Origin: Rutidosis leptorrhynchoides
Taxonomy: Eukaryota; Streptophyta; Magnoliopsida; Asterales; Asteraceae
NCBI RefSeq assembly: GCF_046630445.1
Contig: NC_092333.1
Span: 184,352,001-184,416,000 of the forward strand
Direction of reading: 5' to 3'
DNA length: 64,000 nt
Shown here: one piece after another, positions 41,158 to 51,940 of the stretch
Position numbering within the stretch: the first letter of the stretch is position 1
Layout of the letters: each line of letters opens with the position of its first letter
Translations under genes and position numbers: made by a program
The notes under the pieces: generated by a model
The model's input: only the letters and a program-made list of their open reading frames with translations
What the model was told of the DNA's origin: nothing
The model's database searches: none

Positions 41158-41511
41158 AGCCAAGCAAAGAGAGGATTAGATAAGTGAACACTTCTTAGTT
41201 ATTTTGATTTAAGTCTTAACTTCATACTTGTTTCTTGCTACTAGTTTACTTGTTCAGTTAAAGTTTATTTAATTATGCAAGCTTTAGTTGTTAACCCCCT
41301 TAATCAAACAAATCCTAGGACAATTGATAGTTTCAAATATTCGACTTACACCACTCTCTTCAGACGAACTTGATAAGAATACTTACATTGAAGTGCTATA
41401 ATAACCGTGTTCTAAGTGCTCGTTAGTTGTGTATGCTTATTTGTAGTGTTTGAATCATATATAAATTTTGAGGGTAAAAGATGTTCGTTGTACAATCACA
41501 TCATACTTTCT

Positions 41512-41529
41512 TGGCGCCGCTGCCGGGGA
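41512..41529 (+). promoter_or_regulatory. Primer binding site of Athila-2, tRNA-Asp type
   Basis: TGGCGCCGCTGCCGGGGA, 8 bp after the LTR end. This is the site used by Athila/Tat elements. Confidence 0.9.
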
Positions 41530-41682
41530 GCGGTTAGCTTAGTTGGATATTTGGTTTAAACTTTTGATTGTTCGATCCTTTCGTAGGGGTTTACCCTTAA
41601 GAAAGTTACTTTTCGTGTTTTATATATTATTTTTGTTTGGAAAACCGCTTGTGTTTGTGTTGTGATTGAAGGATAGGTACCT

Positions 41683-43686
41683 TTGGTGCATGAAAACAAT
41701 GTCTCAAAAGGATCAAGAGTTCACACATCCATTCTCCGATCCGGAAAAACACGTGCACGGGCTAATAATCGTAGAGAAGAAAGGGTATTAAGGAAAAATT
41801 TTGAAGCTTTGCCAATTTGTTTAGAAGACATGGATCCTAACGGTCAACCGATTCTCAATGAAGAGGGTAATCCAATCAACCATGGTCGACTGATTAATCA
41901 AGAGTTATCGAATGATCCGAACGACACGCCGATGTGGAACGCTAGATTAGTTGCACCAACGATGATAGCACCGGCTATTACAAAACTACTAATTGGAGCG
42001 GAAAATTGGAAGATTGAGGGTAACTTTTTCACGTTGATCAAAGATACGTACTTTTATGGATTGATATACGAGAATCCGTTCGAACACATCCAACAATTAA
42101 ATGATCTTTGTGATATCTAAAAAACAAGGATGTCACCGATGATGATTTTAAGTTAAGGGCATTCCCCTTTACACTTCAAGGAGAAGCAAAAGTTTGGTTA
42201 AGGAGCTTACCATCCGATTCCATAAGAACTTTTCAAGATTTAATCAATGAGTTTATTAATCATTTCTTTCCACCGTCAAAAGTAGAACGACTTCGAATGG
42301 AGATTAATGGGTTCACCCAACGGGGTGATGACTCTTTGTATGATGCGTGGGTACAATTCAATTAGATGCTAAGAGCTTGCCCACCGCACGGTTTGATGAA
42401 GAAGGAGTACATCAACACATTCTACCGGGGTACTAATGCTTTAACGAAGCAATATCTTGATTCTTCATCCGGTGGGGTATTTATGTATAAATCACCAAAT
42501 GTGGCCGAAATCTTATTGGAAGACATGTCGGTTAACACATATGAATGGGCACCTTCACAGCGAGATTTGACAAGGAAAAGTGTAGCATACATCGAGAGTG
42601 ATAATGGGCAAGTGACGCTTGCAAGCTTGAACAATCAATTTCAAACGTATGGGAAAGAGTTGAAAAAGCTTCAACAAACGATAGTCGCAATGCAAGTAGG
42701 TTGTCAACGATGCGAGGGTCCACATCTCACAAAGAATTTTCCTCAAATTACTCAATGCAATCATGTTGATCTAGATGACATTCCCATAAATTCGGATGCT
42801 CATGTGAACTACGTGAGTAATCAAAACTATCAACGGGGAGGAACATCAAACCAAGGCTACTACAATTCTAATAAAAAAAAAGTGTCATTCAATAACCAAA
42901 CTAATACATCACCCGGATTCACGAACCAAAACCGAAACCAAGATTACAACAACAACTATAACCAAAACCGAAACAACAACTTTCAATACCAAAACCAACA
43001 ACCTTACAACAATCAACCGTATAACAACCAAGCCAATTCGAATTATCAAAACAACCAAGGTTATAGTCAACCACAAAATAACCAAGGTTACAATCAACAT
43101 CCTCAACAAAACATTCAAAAATCCCAACCTTCGAAGAGTTTAGAAGAAATCATGCAATACTATATCAAGAAGGTAGAATCAACCGAAGCTTTCCTAATGA
43201 AAGAGAACGAGCTCTTGAAGCAACAAATACGAAACCAATAAGCCTCATTTCAAAACCTTGAAAGTGCCGTTGGAAGGCTTTCAAATCAAATTGCCGAAAG
43301 ACCACAAGGAACTTTACCTTCAAATACTCAAGTTAACCCGATCAACAATTACAACAATAGCCGACAACACAACCAAAACCAACAAAACAACAACACAAGA
43401 GCGATTCCTATTGAAGGCACCAACCAAAACCCTAACTACCCAAACCGAAACGAAAATGTCAACGCCATAACCACTCGAAGTGGTTTAACCACAAAAGGGA
43501 TTGAAGATCCCCATCTACAACCCTTTATAACCCATGAACCACTACCAAGTTTTATTGAAGAGAAAACTGGGGTTAGTAAGGAGAAGGGTAAAGAAAAGGT
43601 CAACTCAATCGAGGGTACGGGTAATGATGAATCGGGTAAGAAAAATGGTGATGAGTCTTCAAAGGCGACGAGACCGATGTCATATC
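41683..43686 (+). pseudogene. gag: gag of Athila-2, broken and interrupted
   Basis: Athila-type Gag core: MIAPAITKLLIGAENWKIEG, FEHIQQLNDLCD, then in another phase DDDFKLRAFPF, GEAKVWLRSLP and FFPPSKVERLR. A frameshift lies near 42118. In-frame stops are TAG 42363-42365 and TAA 43239-43241. The Asn/Gln-rich middle (42800-43130) and the AITTRSG segment follow. The frame runs into the Tekay-3 LTR at 43687, and the rest of Athila-2 is not in the window. Its knuckle-like CQRCEGPHLTKNF lacks the final Cys. The element is Athila by RNA leader, gag type and LTR. Confidence 0.88.
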
Positions 43687-44202
43687 TGTAACAACCCTAC
43701 TTTTTCCGTTACTTCCGTTAACCTTCTGTTAGTTTATTTAACGGCGATTATTTAACTTTTGTGTGTTTATGTGTAATAAATACATACTTTATCCTCGGAG
43801 GGTTACAATAATTAATATGGGTTGATATTGATTTGAATAAACATTTCAAATAAAGAAATACGATAAAAACGATACGGTTTAGATAACTACTTTTTGAACA
43901 ACGAAACGCTCGGGTTTATTTTAATAATTATTTTAATAATTATTAACTTTTTAAAAATATTTAATTTATTGGGTTTTTAATAAATTAACTATTGGTTGCG
44001 TTTTAACGATCGGTTTAGCGTTCCGGGCCTTCGATACGTCTAAACGGCACTTGAAATGAGCCACGATTACACGCTTTTGCAAAACACGAACCCGGGAACT
44101 TACCCCATGGGCCATTCAGCCGATTACTCCCACCCCTCCCCTTTTTATTTTAATTGTTGCAACTTGAGGGACCTAATTGCTAAATTAGTGAACTAGGGTT
44201 AA

Positions 44203-44210
44203 TATAAATA
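44203..44210 (+). promoter_or_regulatory. TATA box of Tekay-3 LTR
   Basis: TATAAATA about 515 bp into the LTR, with a typical CTCACTAAC leader about 35-45 bp downstream. Confidence 0.6.
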
Positions 44211-45643
44211 TAAGTATTAAACCTAAAAATTGTAAAAACCCTCACTAACACAAAAAGGCAGTCGATCCTCCTCCTTCTCCCTTCTGTTCGTCAACCTCAG
44301 CCACCAACACACCACCCTTCAATTTTAATTTTTAGCCTAAACCTTCTACACGAACGTTGCAATTCCCTTCTTGCTCTACGCGTTGGTGTATTTAATTTCT
44401 TGATCAAAGGTATAATCACATGAACCCTAATCTTAAAAATCTGATTTTTATTAATGTTTCATAGTTATGTTGTCAATTGCTCAAGTCTATATGCGTACAT
44501 GTTAATTGTTATCGTTAAATTGATCGTTTGATGCGTTAGGGTTAAAAACCGAATTTGTTATTGCATGATCAGTAAATTTAAGTTTTTCAAATGCATGATA
44601 TTATGTGATAATTAGATTCCTTTCGAAAAACTATTGAGTTTAGGCTTTGGATTCGCTTGATTTCGTTTCCGGATGATCAAGTTATGTCCATTTGAATTAA
44701 CGTTGTGTTTTTGTTGTGTAATCAGAAATATGGGTTTGATAGACCCCGAATTGGCATGTGAAACTTATACCACTGGAAATATAATTTAAAAACACTCAAT
44801 TTACACTAGGATATCATGTCATTTGCTTATGTTTAACTTGAGATATGCTTGATTTAGTGTAAAAGTGGATTTATACAGCACTTGCATGAAAATAGCCTTG
44901 TATGATAAAATGTGTTGACTTATGTGTTTAAAGCTTTGCATATTTGAAATATACACAAAAATTACTTCACCTTTCATGTAGATATCATATTCTAATTGTA
45001 TCTATATCTTCGGATATTGCGTGCGAATGTGACAAGCTAAACTAGAATCGAATCTGCAACTTGCTCTCTGTGTTATACTCTGTGGGTTGTGTTTATTGAG
45101 ATAGCATGTATGCTTCTTGAAAATGAATCTTTATATGTTATGTGGTATATGGTTATTTTATTGCAACCTCCTAAACCTTATGCATTGGGCACACTAGTGC
45201 CATACTTTGTGTAACTTCTGAATTGAGCTGAAAACTGAACATTCAACTTGAACGAATAAACTGTACAAATTGGCTTAACAAAAATTTCTAAGCTTTTGAT
45301 ATGTGTTATTTTGACTTGTACTTGAACTATTTACACTGACCTTGTGTCAATTTCATGTCCCTAGCTCCGGTTATAGCCAAAACGAAATCAGTGCGTGGTC
45401 AGAAACTGACTTGATAAACTACAAATGTACCCCTTCTGATTCCTGACTTTTAATTATCGTATGAGACCCTGGCCGGACTTTTTAGAATTTATTTTGAGTA
45501 TACTTATGATCTGGAGTTTTCCATGTTTACTTGAATTTTTCACTATGAGATAATATGTTAAGTTTGCTACATGTACATGAACTTTGTGCACAACGATAAA
45601 CTGAAATTGTGAAAATGACCATTTATGACCTAAAACGTGTTGT

Positions 45644-45789
45644 TTGACTTAGGTTGGACATGTTGACCAACACTTGACATGAACCTACTGATGTTGACTT
45701 TATTTGACCACATTGACCTGGTTTGACTTTCGGTTTGACTTCGGTTGACCTTGTTTGACTTGCATGAACTAGTTGATTGTATGTTGACT
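45644..45789 (+). promoter_or_regulatory. W-box cluster: ten TTGACY in about 146 bp
   Basis: Eleven TTGAC words, ten followed by C or T, all in the same orientation. TTGACY is the core recognised by WRKY factors. Clusters of W-boxes are common in stress- and defence-responsive promoters. This one lies about 1.4 kb downstream of the TATA box, so it would act as an intragenic or downstream element, or may simply be a degenerate tandem repeat. Confidence 0.5.
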
Positions 45790-45957
45790 TTTACTTTGAA
45801 ATGCGTCGAGTTGAGCAATAAGACAACTTATACTATGAAACCACATTTGTTTAGGACATATTTATTGACCAACCTAAATACGTATACTTAGGTTGCATTA
45901 CTCGGCACTAAACCGTACCAGTTATTTGTCTACTTTCCAATCCAAGCTAATTTAAAG

Positions 45958-46619
45958 GTGAGTCTACAGTCCCGCTTTTTATATGTTTTCAGGGATGAGA
46001 ATACACGTTGTTATACTTACATTATCAAATGCTTTTGTATTGACACGAGTACTATATATGCATATTGAGTTTGTTTACAAAGCCTCTAGCTTGAATACTT
46101 TTAATACCATCGGTGTAAGCACAATTTAGATGGACGGATCCGTTAGGTTGACAACCTCACCCTACATTATTAACTGTGGTGCATTTACTTTGAACATTAG
46201 ATACACTCGAACAAGTGTATAACATTTTATGAGGTAAAGGTGGGTATAGTGGTTTCTATACTCGGGTCATTGCTAGTATTCAGGTGCTCAGATTATGCAA
46301 ACGTTTTCACAACTTGGAGTTGTACTTGTAAAATCTCGTGGTCAAGGAACTTAAACTATTTTCTGATAACTATTTTCAGATACTATACAACGTTATGTAA
46401 AACTGTGGTTTACAAATGATTGAAACTTGACATGGTAGTGTCCACAAACTTTTGAAATGGGAAATGGTACTGTCTACAAACTATAACATTAAACCTTGGT
46501 GGTCTTCCACTAATAAACGTTTTTGAAATATTATTTCTTAAACATACTGTATTGTTTACCTAAAATCTGTAGATTCACTCAACATTATTGTTGATCCGTT
46601 TTGCGTGTTTTATTCTCAG
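45958..46619 (+). promoter_or_regulatory. Intron-like module in Tekay-3 LTR
   Basis: AAAG|GTGAGTCTACAG at 45958 and GTTTTATTCTCAG ending at 46619 (662 bp), with AGTCCCG and AGGGATG arms after the donor and a CAA/TTG hairpin before the acceptor. Confidence 0.42.
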
Positions 46620-46727
46620 GTATTAATTGCTTCCGCTGTAGAATATTGTTGTTACGTAGAAGTCAAGCCAAGCACTGGGACCAGAGTTAACTTTCCGTTA
46701 AAGGGATTTTTGAAGGGGACTTACATA

Positions 46728-46739
46728 TGGTATCAGAGC
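46728..46739 (+). promoter_or_regulatory. Primer binding site of Tekay-3
   Basis: TGGTATCAGAGC two bases after the LTR; initiator Met tRNA type. Confidence 0.92.
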
Positions 46740-48139
46740 TTTGGCTATAGGGAACTAGGATACATTAGTGTGTCTAACCGTAGGGCGCATTAGTGAAGTC
46801 TAGTCTATAGCCATGTGTCTTGGATGACTTTTATACCCCATACTTGCACTGTTTGCTTCACAATACTACATGTAGGGCTACACCTTACATCACGTACATA
46901 TACACCCTATAACCATATGATATGGACTTGAACTAAGCGCTATATTATGAACCACATAAGTACCCGTAAGGCGAGGTTTAACTAAATTAAGTTGACTACG
47001 CCATCTTGAACTTATGGAGCGATGTCGAATGGAAATGTGAGATAGCGTAATGTGATGACCGGGATTACATTACGGTAACTCATATAGAAGTTCCGACACC
47101 GCAAAATAAGGAATTGGGGCCGAGTCAAGTAGGTTACTTGGATAAACAATGTTTAGATAACAAACCGTGTAATCTCTGAGTATAAACTTGCACTGTGCAA
47201 ATTAATTGCTACTACAACTTATAAGTAATTTGTAATCATGACACAACTCGTCACTGTTTGACACTATCTGCCACCACCGATCACTACTTGTCACTACAAA
47301 GACACTACTTGAACACGCTCGTCATCTCATACCACTACTCAGTACTATTTATCACTGCTAACTACTACTCAACGCTGCCTCTCACTGCTAGTTACGACTG
47401 ATCACTACTTCTCACTGCTTGTCATTACTAAATACTACTCACTGCTACCCCTTGCTACTTGCTACTACTCAATACTATTCATTACTACTTATCACTACTA
47501 ATTACTACTCGTCACTACTAACACCTCCACGCTTTACTACTCACTACTGTGCATCACAACTCATTTCTGATACGTTTTTAGAGGAGGAATTCCTGGTAAC
47601 AGCCCGCATAATATGTAGTAGATGTTGTCTACTTGACTTCCAATTTACTTATCGTTCAGCCACCCGTAGTTCACGATTTTGTTACCCAAACACGAGCCTA
47701 CCGATTGGTAACTATTATGCCTTATTGGGTGCATTAATATGCAGGTGTATATACTTATGATGCGAGCTCGCTATCTAATAACTTATTCATCACTACTATC
47801 ATCACTGCTTATCACAACCCATCGCTACTTATCGCTAACACCATCACTCATTATTACTAGTAATACTACTTGTCACTGTATCCTTTCTCATTCTGTCCCA
47901 ACGTACTTTTCCTAAGTGGCCATCATTTTCATTATACCCACAAACATTACCTATCAACTTTAAACACATCGACGCGAACCACACTTCATCTGTTTCCCGC
48001 GAGACACACACGCCTGGAAGTCTGTACCAACCTTTTTCGATTAAATATCAGATTTTGTTGAGTTACCATTACACATTGTTCATTTTCGTTTTCCATGAAA
48101 TTCGTCACGTTCTCACTCATCAACCATAATGTTTATATG
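46740..48139 (+). other. Degraded leader and internal sequence of Tekay-3
   Basis: No gag motif is visible. 47225-47560 and 47780-47880 are a degenerate repeat of ACTACT/TCACTACT type, which gives the false frame at 47419-47760. Other small frames have no coding character. Confidence 0.55.
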
Positions 48140-48628
48140 CTGTCAACACCGGTGCTGAGAGAAGCTTTAACACTAAAGAATTTGTTCACAACATTTATAA
48201 CCCTGTACCTTCCTTAGGCTATGTGTACTCTATAGAACTATTAAGCTGGAAAGTTTTAACCTAATGGTTGAAACAAACTGGTTATCTGACGATACAACCG
48301 AGGCAGGTATAACCAGAAGACCATTCGAATTTCTTTCACCGATGATAATAGTGTACTGAGAAGAGATTAGTACACCGTCATATTACACTAATTACTCGAA
48401 GGTCCAGAAGTACGTAAGATGAGAATGTCTCACAATTCTGGCACATGTGAGTAAAGATGAGCTGACATTTAAGAGACCCGAATATTTCCCGACTATTAGA
48501 GATTGCCCTGAGGTTACACATCCACCCCACCATGAAGTCAAATTTCTGATTGATTTGGTGTCAGCAACTGCACCCGTTACGCGTACAATATACAGACTTG
48601 CACCTTTAGAACTACAAGAGTTCCCCAT
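48140..48628 (+). pseudogene. Protease and RT-start remnants of Tekay-3
   Basis: Near 48146 the phase reads AVNTGAERSFNTKEF, matching the retroviral protease active site but with Asn where the catalytic Asp is expected. After several stops, HVSKDELTFKRPEYF and EVKFLIDLVSATAPVTRTIYRLAP (split here for length: the second lies at about 48534-48607) match the protease-RT linker of Tekay elements. The frame enters the Athila-3 LTR at 48629. Confidence 0.8.
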
Positions 48629-49098
48629 TGATAATGCTAAAAACGAACATATATTTCATAGCATTATCCCTCAAGAAAGACAAGCTTTTAGTTGCAATTG
48701 TTCTATTTACAAGTGATATTCGTTTAAATAATAAAAGGTGAAGACAAAAGACAGATTCGACGAATTGAAGATGCAAACGACCAAAAAGCTCAAAAGTACA
48801 AAATACAATCAAAGTGGTTCCAATTATTGATGAGAAACGTCTCAAAATTACAAGAGTACAAGACGCGAAACGCAAAGTACAAGATATTAAATTAGACGCA
48901 AGGACGTTCGAAAATCCGGAACCGGGACCAAAGTCAACTCTCAACGCTCGACGCAACGGACCTAAAATTACAAGTCAACTATGCACATGAATATAATATA
49001 ATATATAATTAATTCTTAAAATTAATTTATATATTATATTATATAATATAAACGTCGGCAAACAACAAAACAAATGAGTGTGAGCTGATACCTACCTC

Positions 49099-49145
49099 CA
49101 TGCGATCGCATGGAAATCAGGCATCAAAGCCATGAGATCGCATGG
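49099..49145. repeat. Paired palindromic tag in Athila-3 LTR
   Basis: CCATGCGATCGCATGG, a perfect 16-bp palindrome, and the degraded copy CCATGAGATCGCATGG about 16 bp later. Confidence 0.9.
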
Positions 49146-49166
49146 CCCTGAAATATTGGCCACATC

Positions 49167-49174
49167 TATAAATT
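49167..49174 (+). promoter_or_regulatory. TATA box of Athila-3 LTR
   Basis: TATAAATT, about 22 bp after the second palindromic tag. Confidence 0.6.
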
Positions 49175-49227
49175 TCACAGTTTTTGGTCGAATAAATATC
49201 ATCCATCCATCTCTCTATCTATCAAAC

Positions 49228-49228
<1 letters not shown>

Positions 49229-49316
<88 letters not shown>

Positions 49317-49345
49317 TTTAATTTTAATTTTAATTTTAATTTTAA
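49229..49345. repeat. (TA)n followed by (TTTTAA)n
   Basis: About 41 TA units to 49310, then about five TTTTAA units. Confidence 0.95.
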
Positions 49346-50638
49346 ATTCTAATAATAAGGGTATGTTAGCGAATGTTGTAAGGGTTTAAGTCGAAATTCT
49401 GTCCGTGTAATGCTACGCTATTTTTAATAATTGTAAGTTATATTCAACCTTTTTAATTTAATGTCTAGTAGCTAAGTTATTATTATGCTTATTTAAGACG
49501 AAGTAATCATGATGTTGGGCTAAAATATTAAGACGGGGTAATTGGGCTTTATACCATAATTGGGGTTTGGACAAAAGAACGACACTTGTGTAAATTAGAC
49601 TATGGGCTATCACTGGGCTTTATATTTGGTTAATTAAATGATAGTTTGTTAATTTAATATAAAGATTTACAATTGGACGTACCTATAAATAACCATATAC
49701 ACTCGATCGGACACGATGGGCGGGATATTTATATGTACGAATAATCGTTCATTTAACCAGACACGGGAATGGATTAATAGTTAATAGACTTATTAAAACA
49801 AGGGTGAAATTATGTACAAGGACACTTGGCGTAATGGTTAACAAAGTATTAAAACCTTGGGTTACACGCAGTCGATATCCTGGTGTAATTATTAAATAAA
49901 GTATTAAAACCTTGTTACAGTTTAAGTCCCCAATTAGTTGGAATATTTGACTTCGGATATAAGGATAATTTGACGAGGACACTCGCACTTTATATTTATG
50001 ACTGATGGACTGTTATGGACAAAAACCAGACGGACATATTGAATAATCCAGGACAAAGGACAATTAACCCATGGTAATAAACTAAAATCAACACGTCAAA
50101 CATCATGATTACGGAAGTTTAAATAAGCATAATTTATATATTTTATATTTAATTGCACTTTTAATTATCGCACTTTAATTTATTGTCATTTATCGTACCT
50201 TTTAATTATCGCAATTTTATTTTATCGCACTTTCATTATCGTTATTTACTTTATGCTTTAAATTAAGTTATTTTTAATATTTTACATTAGGTTTTAACTG
50301 CGACTTAAGTTTAAAAATCGACAAACCGGTTATTAAACGGTAAAAACCCCTTTTTTATAATAATAATATTTCTTATATATTTTTGTATTTTTAAAATTAT
50401 AGTTTTTAAAAATATAGCGTTAAGCTTGTATAAAAGATCCCTGTGGAACGAACCGGACTTACTAAAAACTACACTACTGTACGATTAGGTACACTGCCTA
50501 TAAGTGTTGTAGCAAGGTTTAGGTATATCCATTCTATAAATAAATAAATATCTTGTGTAAAATTGTATCGTATTTAATAGTATATCCAGCAAAAAAATTA
50601 ATAGTATTTTATACACCACCTCGCACACATCAAGTATT

Positions 50639-50656
50639 TTTAGCGCCGCTGCCGGA
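50639..50656 (+). promoter_or_regulatory. Primer binding site of Athila-3, altered
   Basis: TTAGCGCCGCTGCCGGAGA, like the Athila-2 site but with A for G at two places, which would weaken tRNA-Asp pairing. Confidence 0.8.
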
Positions 50657-51940
50657 GACACTAAAACGCCAAAAGTGCAACGCTATAAAAATTTTTTTTA
50701 TTAAGTTCTTTGTATAAACAAAAATATACGTTTTAAATATTAAAAATTCAAAAATATAAAAAGAAAAACAAAATAAAGTATATATTTTTAAGAATTGTTT
50801 AAAATACATAAATTATAAAGTACTTTTATTTTCTATTTTAGTTTTTAAAATTTAAGTTTTTATTTATTTTATATAAATAATTTATATAATTATAAAACAG
50901 AATTAGAAAACAGAAAAAAAAAAACATTCGGCCTGGTACTGTAGCAGCCCATATACTGGCCCGAAACCCTAGCTCATGCGACTGCATGAGCCCGAAGGCA
51001 AAAATTCATGCGATCGCATGAAACCATCTGACACGCCAGAGTTGACTTGTAACAGCAATAATTACGGAGTATATTATTATTATTATTATTTAATCAAAAC
51101 CCTAATTAGGGTTAGTGTATTTAATTAATTAAGTTTTAGTTTTATATTTTTGTATTTTAAGTTTAATTAGTTTTATAAATATATAAAATTAATACTTTTA
51201 TAAAATAAATAATATAAAAATAATATTTTTAATAAATTGTACTTTTTACAACTTTAAGTTTATTTTTATATTTTGTATCTTTTTATTCGTTTTAGCGTAA
51301 TATTTATATTTTTCGCTCGTATTTAGTTTTAAGACATAGTTTTTGCCATAGTTATTTTTATTTCTAGATTTTTAGGCTTTGCCGTAAAATCCCTTAAGTG
51401 CTTTTTCTTTAGACTAAGATTTAGGTGCTTTAGAATTTTGCGACGTCGTTTTTATATTTTAGTACTTTTTAAGTTATTGCCATTTGGGATATAGTTTTTC
51501 TTTTAAGCTTTAATACCTTTAGACGCAACTTTTAATTCTTAGTTTTTAGTTCCTTTTTAAGTTTCGAAGCCCTACTTTCTTATTTTTATTTTTCTACGCC
51601 TATTATTTTTCAACCTTTTATTTTTCGACGTTTTTCGACGCGCTCTTTTTCTTTCTTATTTTTCGCCGCTCTAGTTTTTAGGACTTCGATTTTTTCTATT
51701 TCTTCTCTAAAATTTCTACGAAAAATTATTTTAAGTGGTTAAATTGATAGATATCCAAATTTTCTGCTTCGTAGTAATAGTTGGATTTGTTAGTGGCTGA
51801 GTTGTGAGCTTCCGATTAAAAGGGTTCTGGCTCCCTGCTACATCTTTTGGCTATTCGAAACGTGGGCAAAATCAGAAAAGTCTGTTAATTTGATAACTTA
51901 AATAATTTTTATCTTTTATAACTTATAGGATATTCAGTGA
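50657..51940 (+). other. Untranslated leader of Athila-3
   Basis: A very AT-rich 1.3 kb leader. It repeats the palindromic tag as CTCATGCGACTGCATGAG and TTCATGCGATCGCATGAA (50972-51023). No ORF is seen. Confidence 0.65.
50972..51023. repeat. Paired palindromic tag in Athila-3 leader
   Basis: TTCATGCGATCGCATGAA is an 18-bp perfect palindrome. Its partner CTCATGCGACTGCATGAG has matching outer arms CTCATGC/GCATGAG. The core is the same as in the LTR pair at 49099-49145. Confidence 0.9.

Larger units (their letters stand above)
25151..41503 (+). repeat. 5' LTR of Athila-2 (about 1,651 bp net, in three pieces)
   Basis: The pieces are 25151-25495, 28325-29284 and 41158-41503, separated by solo LTR E and Tekay-1. 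The start TGATATCGCT and the end AATCACATCA fit an Athila LTR, and the net length is close to the 1,645 bp of Athila-1. A tRNA-Asp-type primer site follows 8 bp after the end. The tags, TATA box and conserved end all fit one LTR once the insertions are removed. Confidence 0.8.
43687..46725 (+). repeat. 5' LTR of Tekay-3 (3,039 bp)
   Basis: Starts TGTAACAACCC and ends GGACTTACA, two bases before the primer site. TATA box at 44203, W-box cluster at 45644-45789, hairpins ACGGATCCGT and AGGTT/AACCT near 46135-46160, intron-like module at 45958-46619. A candidate target sequence atatc (43682-43686) cannot be confirmed because the 3' side is absent. Confidence 0.9.
43687..48628 (+). mobile_element. 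Tekay-like element Tekay-3, 5' part, internally deleted
   Basis: A complete 5' LTR and primer site are followed by about 1.9 kb of degraded internal sequence in which gag is not recognisable. Pieces of protease and of the protease-RT junction remain. Athila-3 inserted at 48629; the rest is not in the window. The element is inserted in the Athila-2 gag. Confidence 0.85.
48629..50632 (+). repeat. 5' LTR of Athila-3 (2,004 bp)
   Basis: Starts TGATAATGCT and ends CGCACACATCA. Contains a tag pair, TATA box, a long TA microsatellite and the conserved GGAACGAACC block near the end. The frames at 48447-48716 and 49132-49389 cross junctions or simple repeats and are not genes. Confidence 0.88.

Noticed and set aside
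49132-49389. ORF spanning the TA repeat of the Athila-3 LTR
   Set aside because: It is an Ile-Tyr run produced by the microsatellite.
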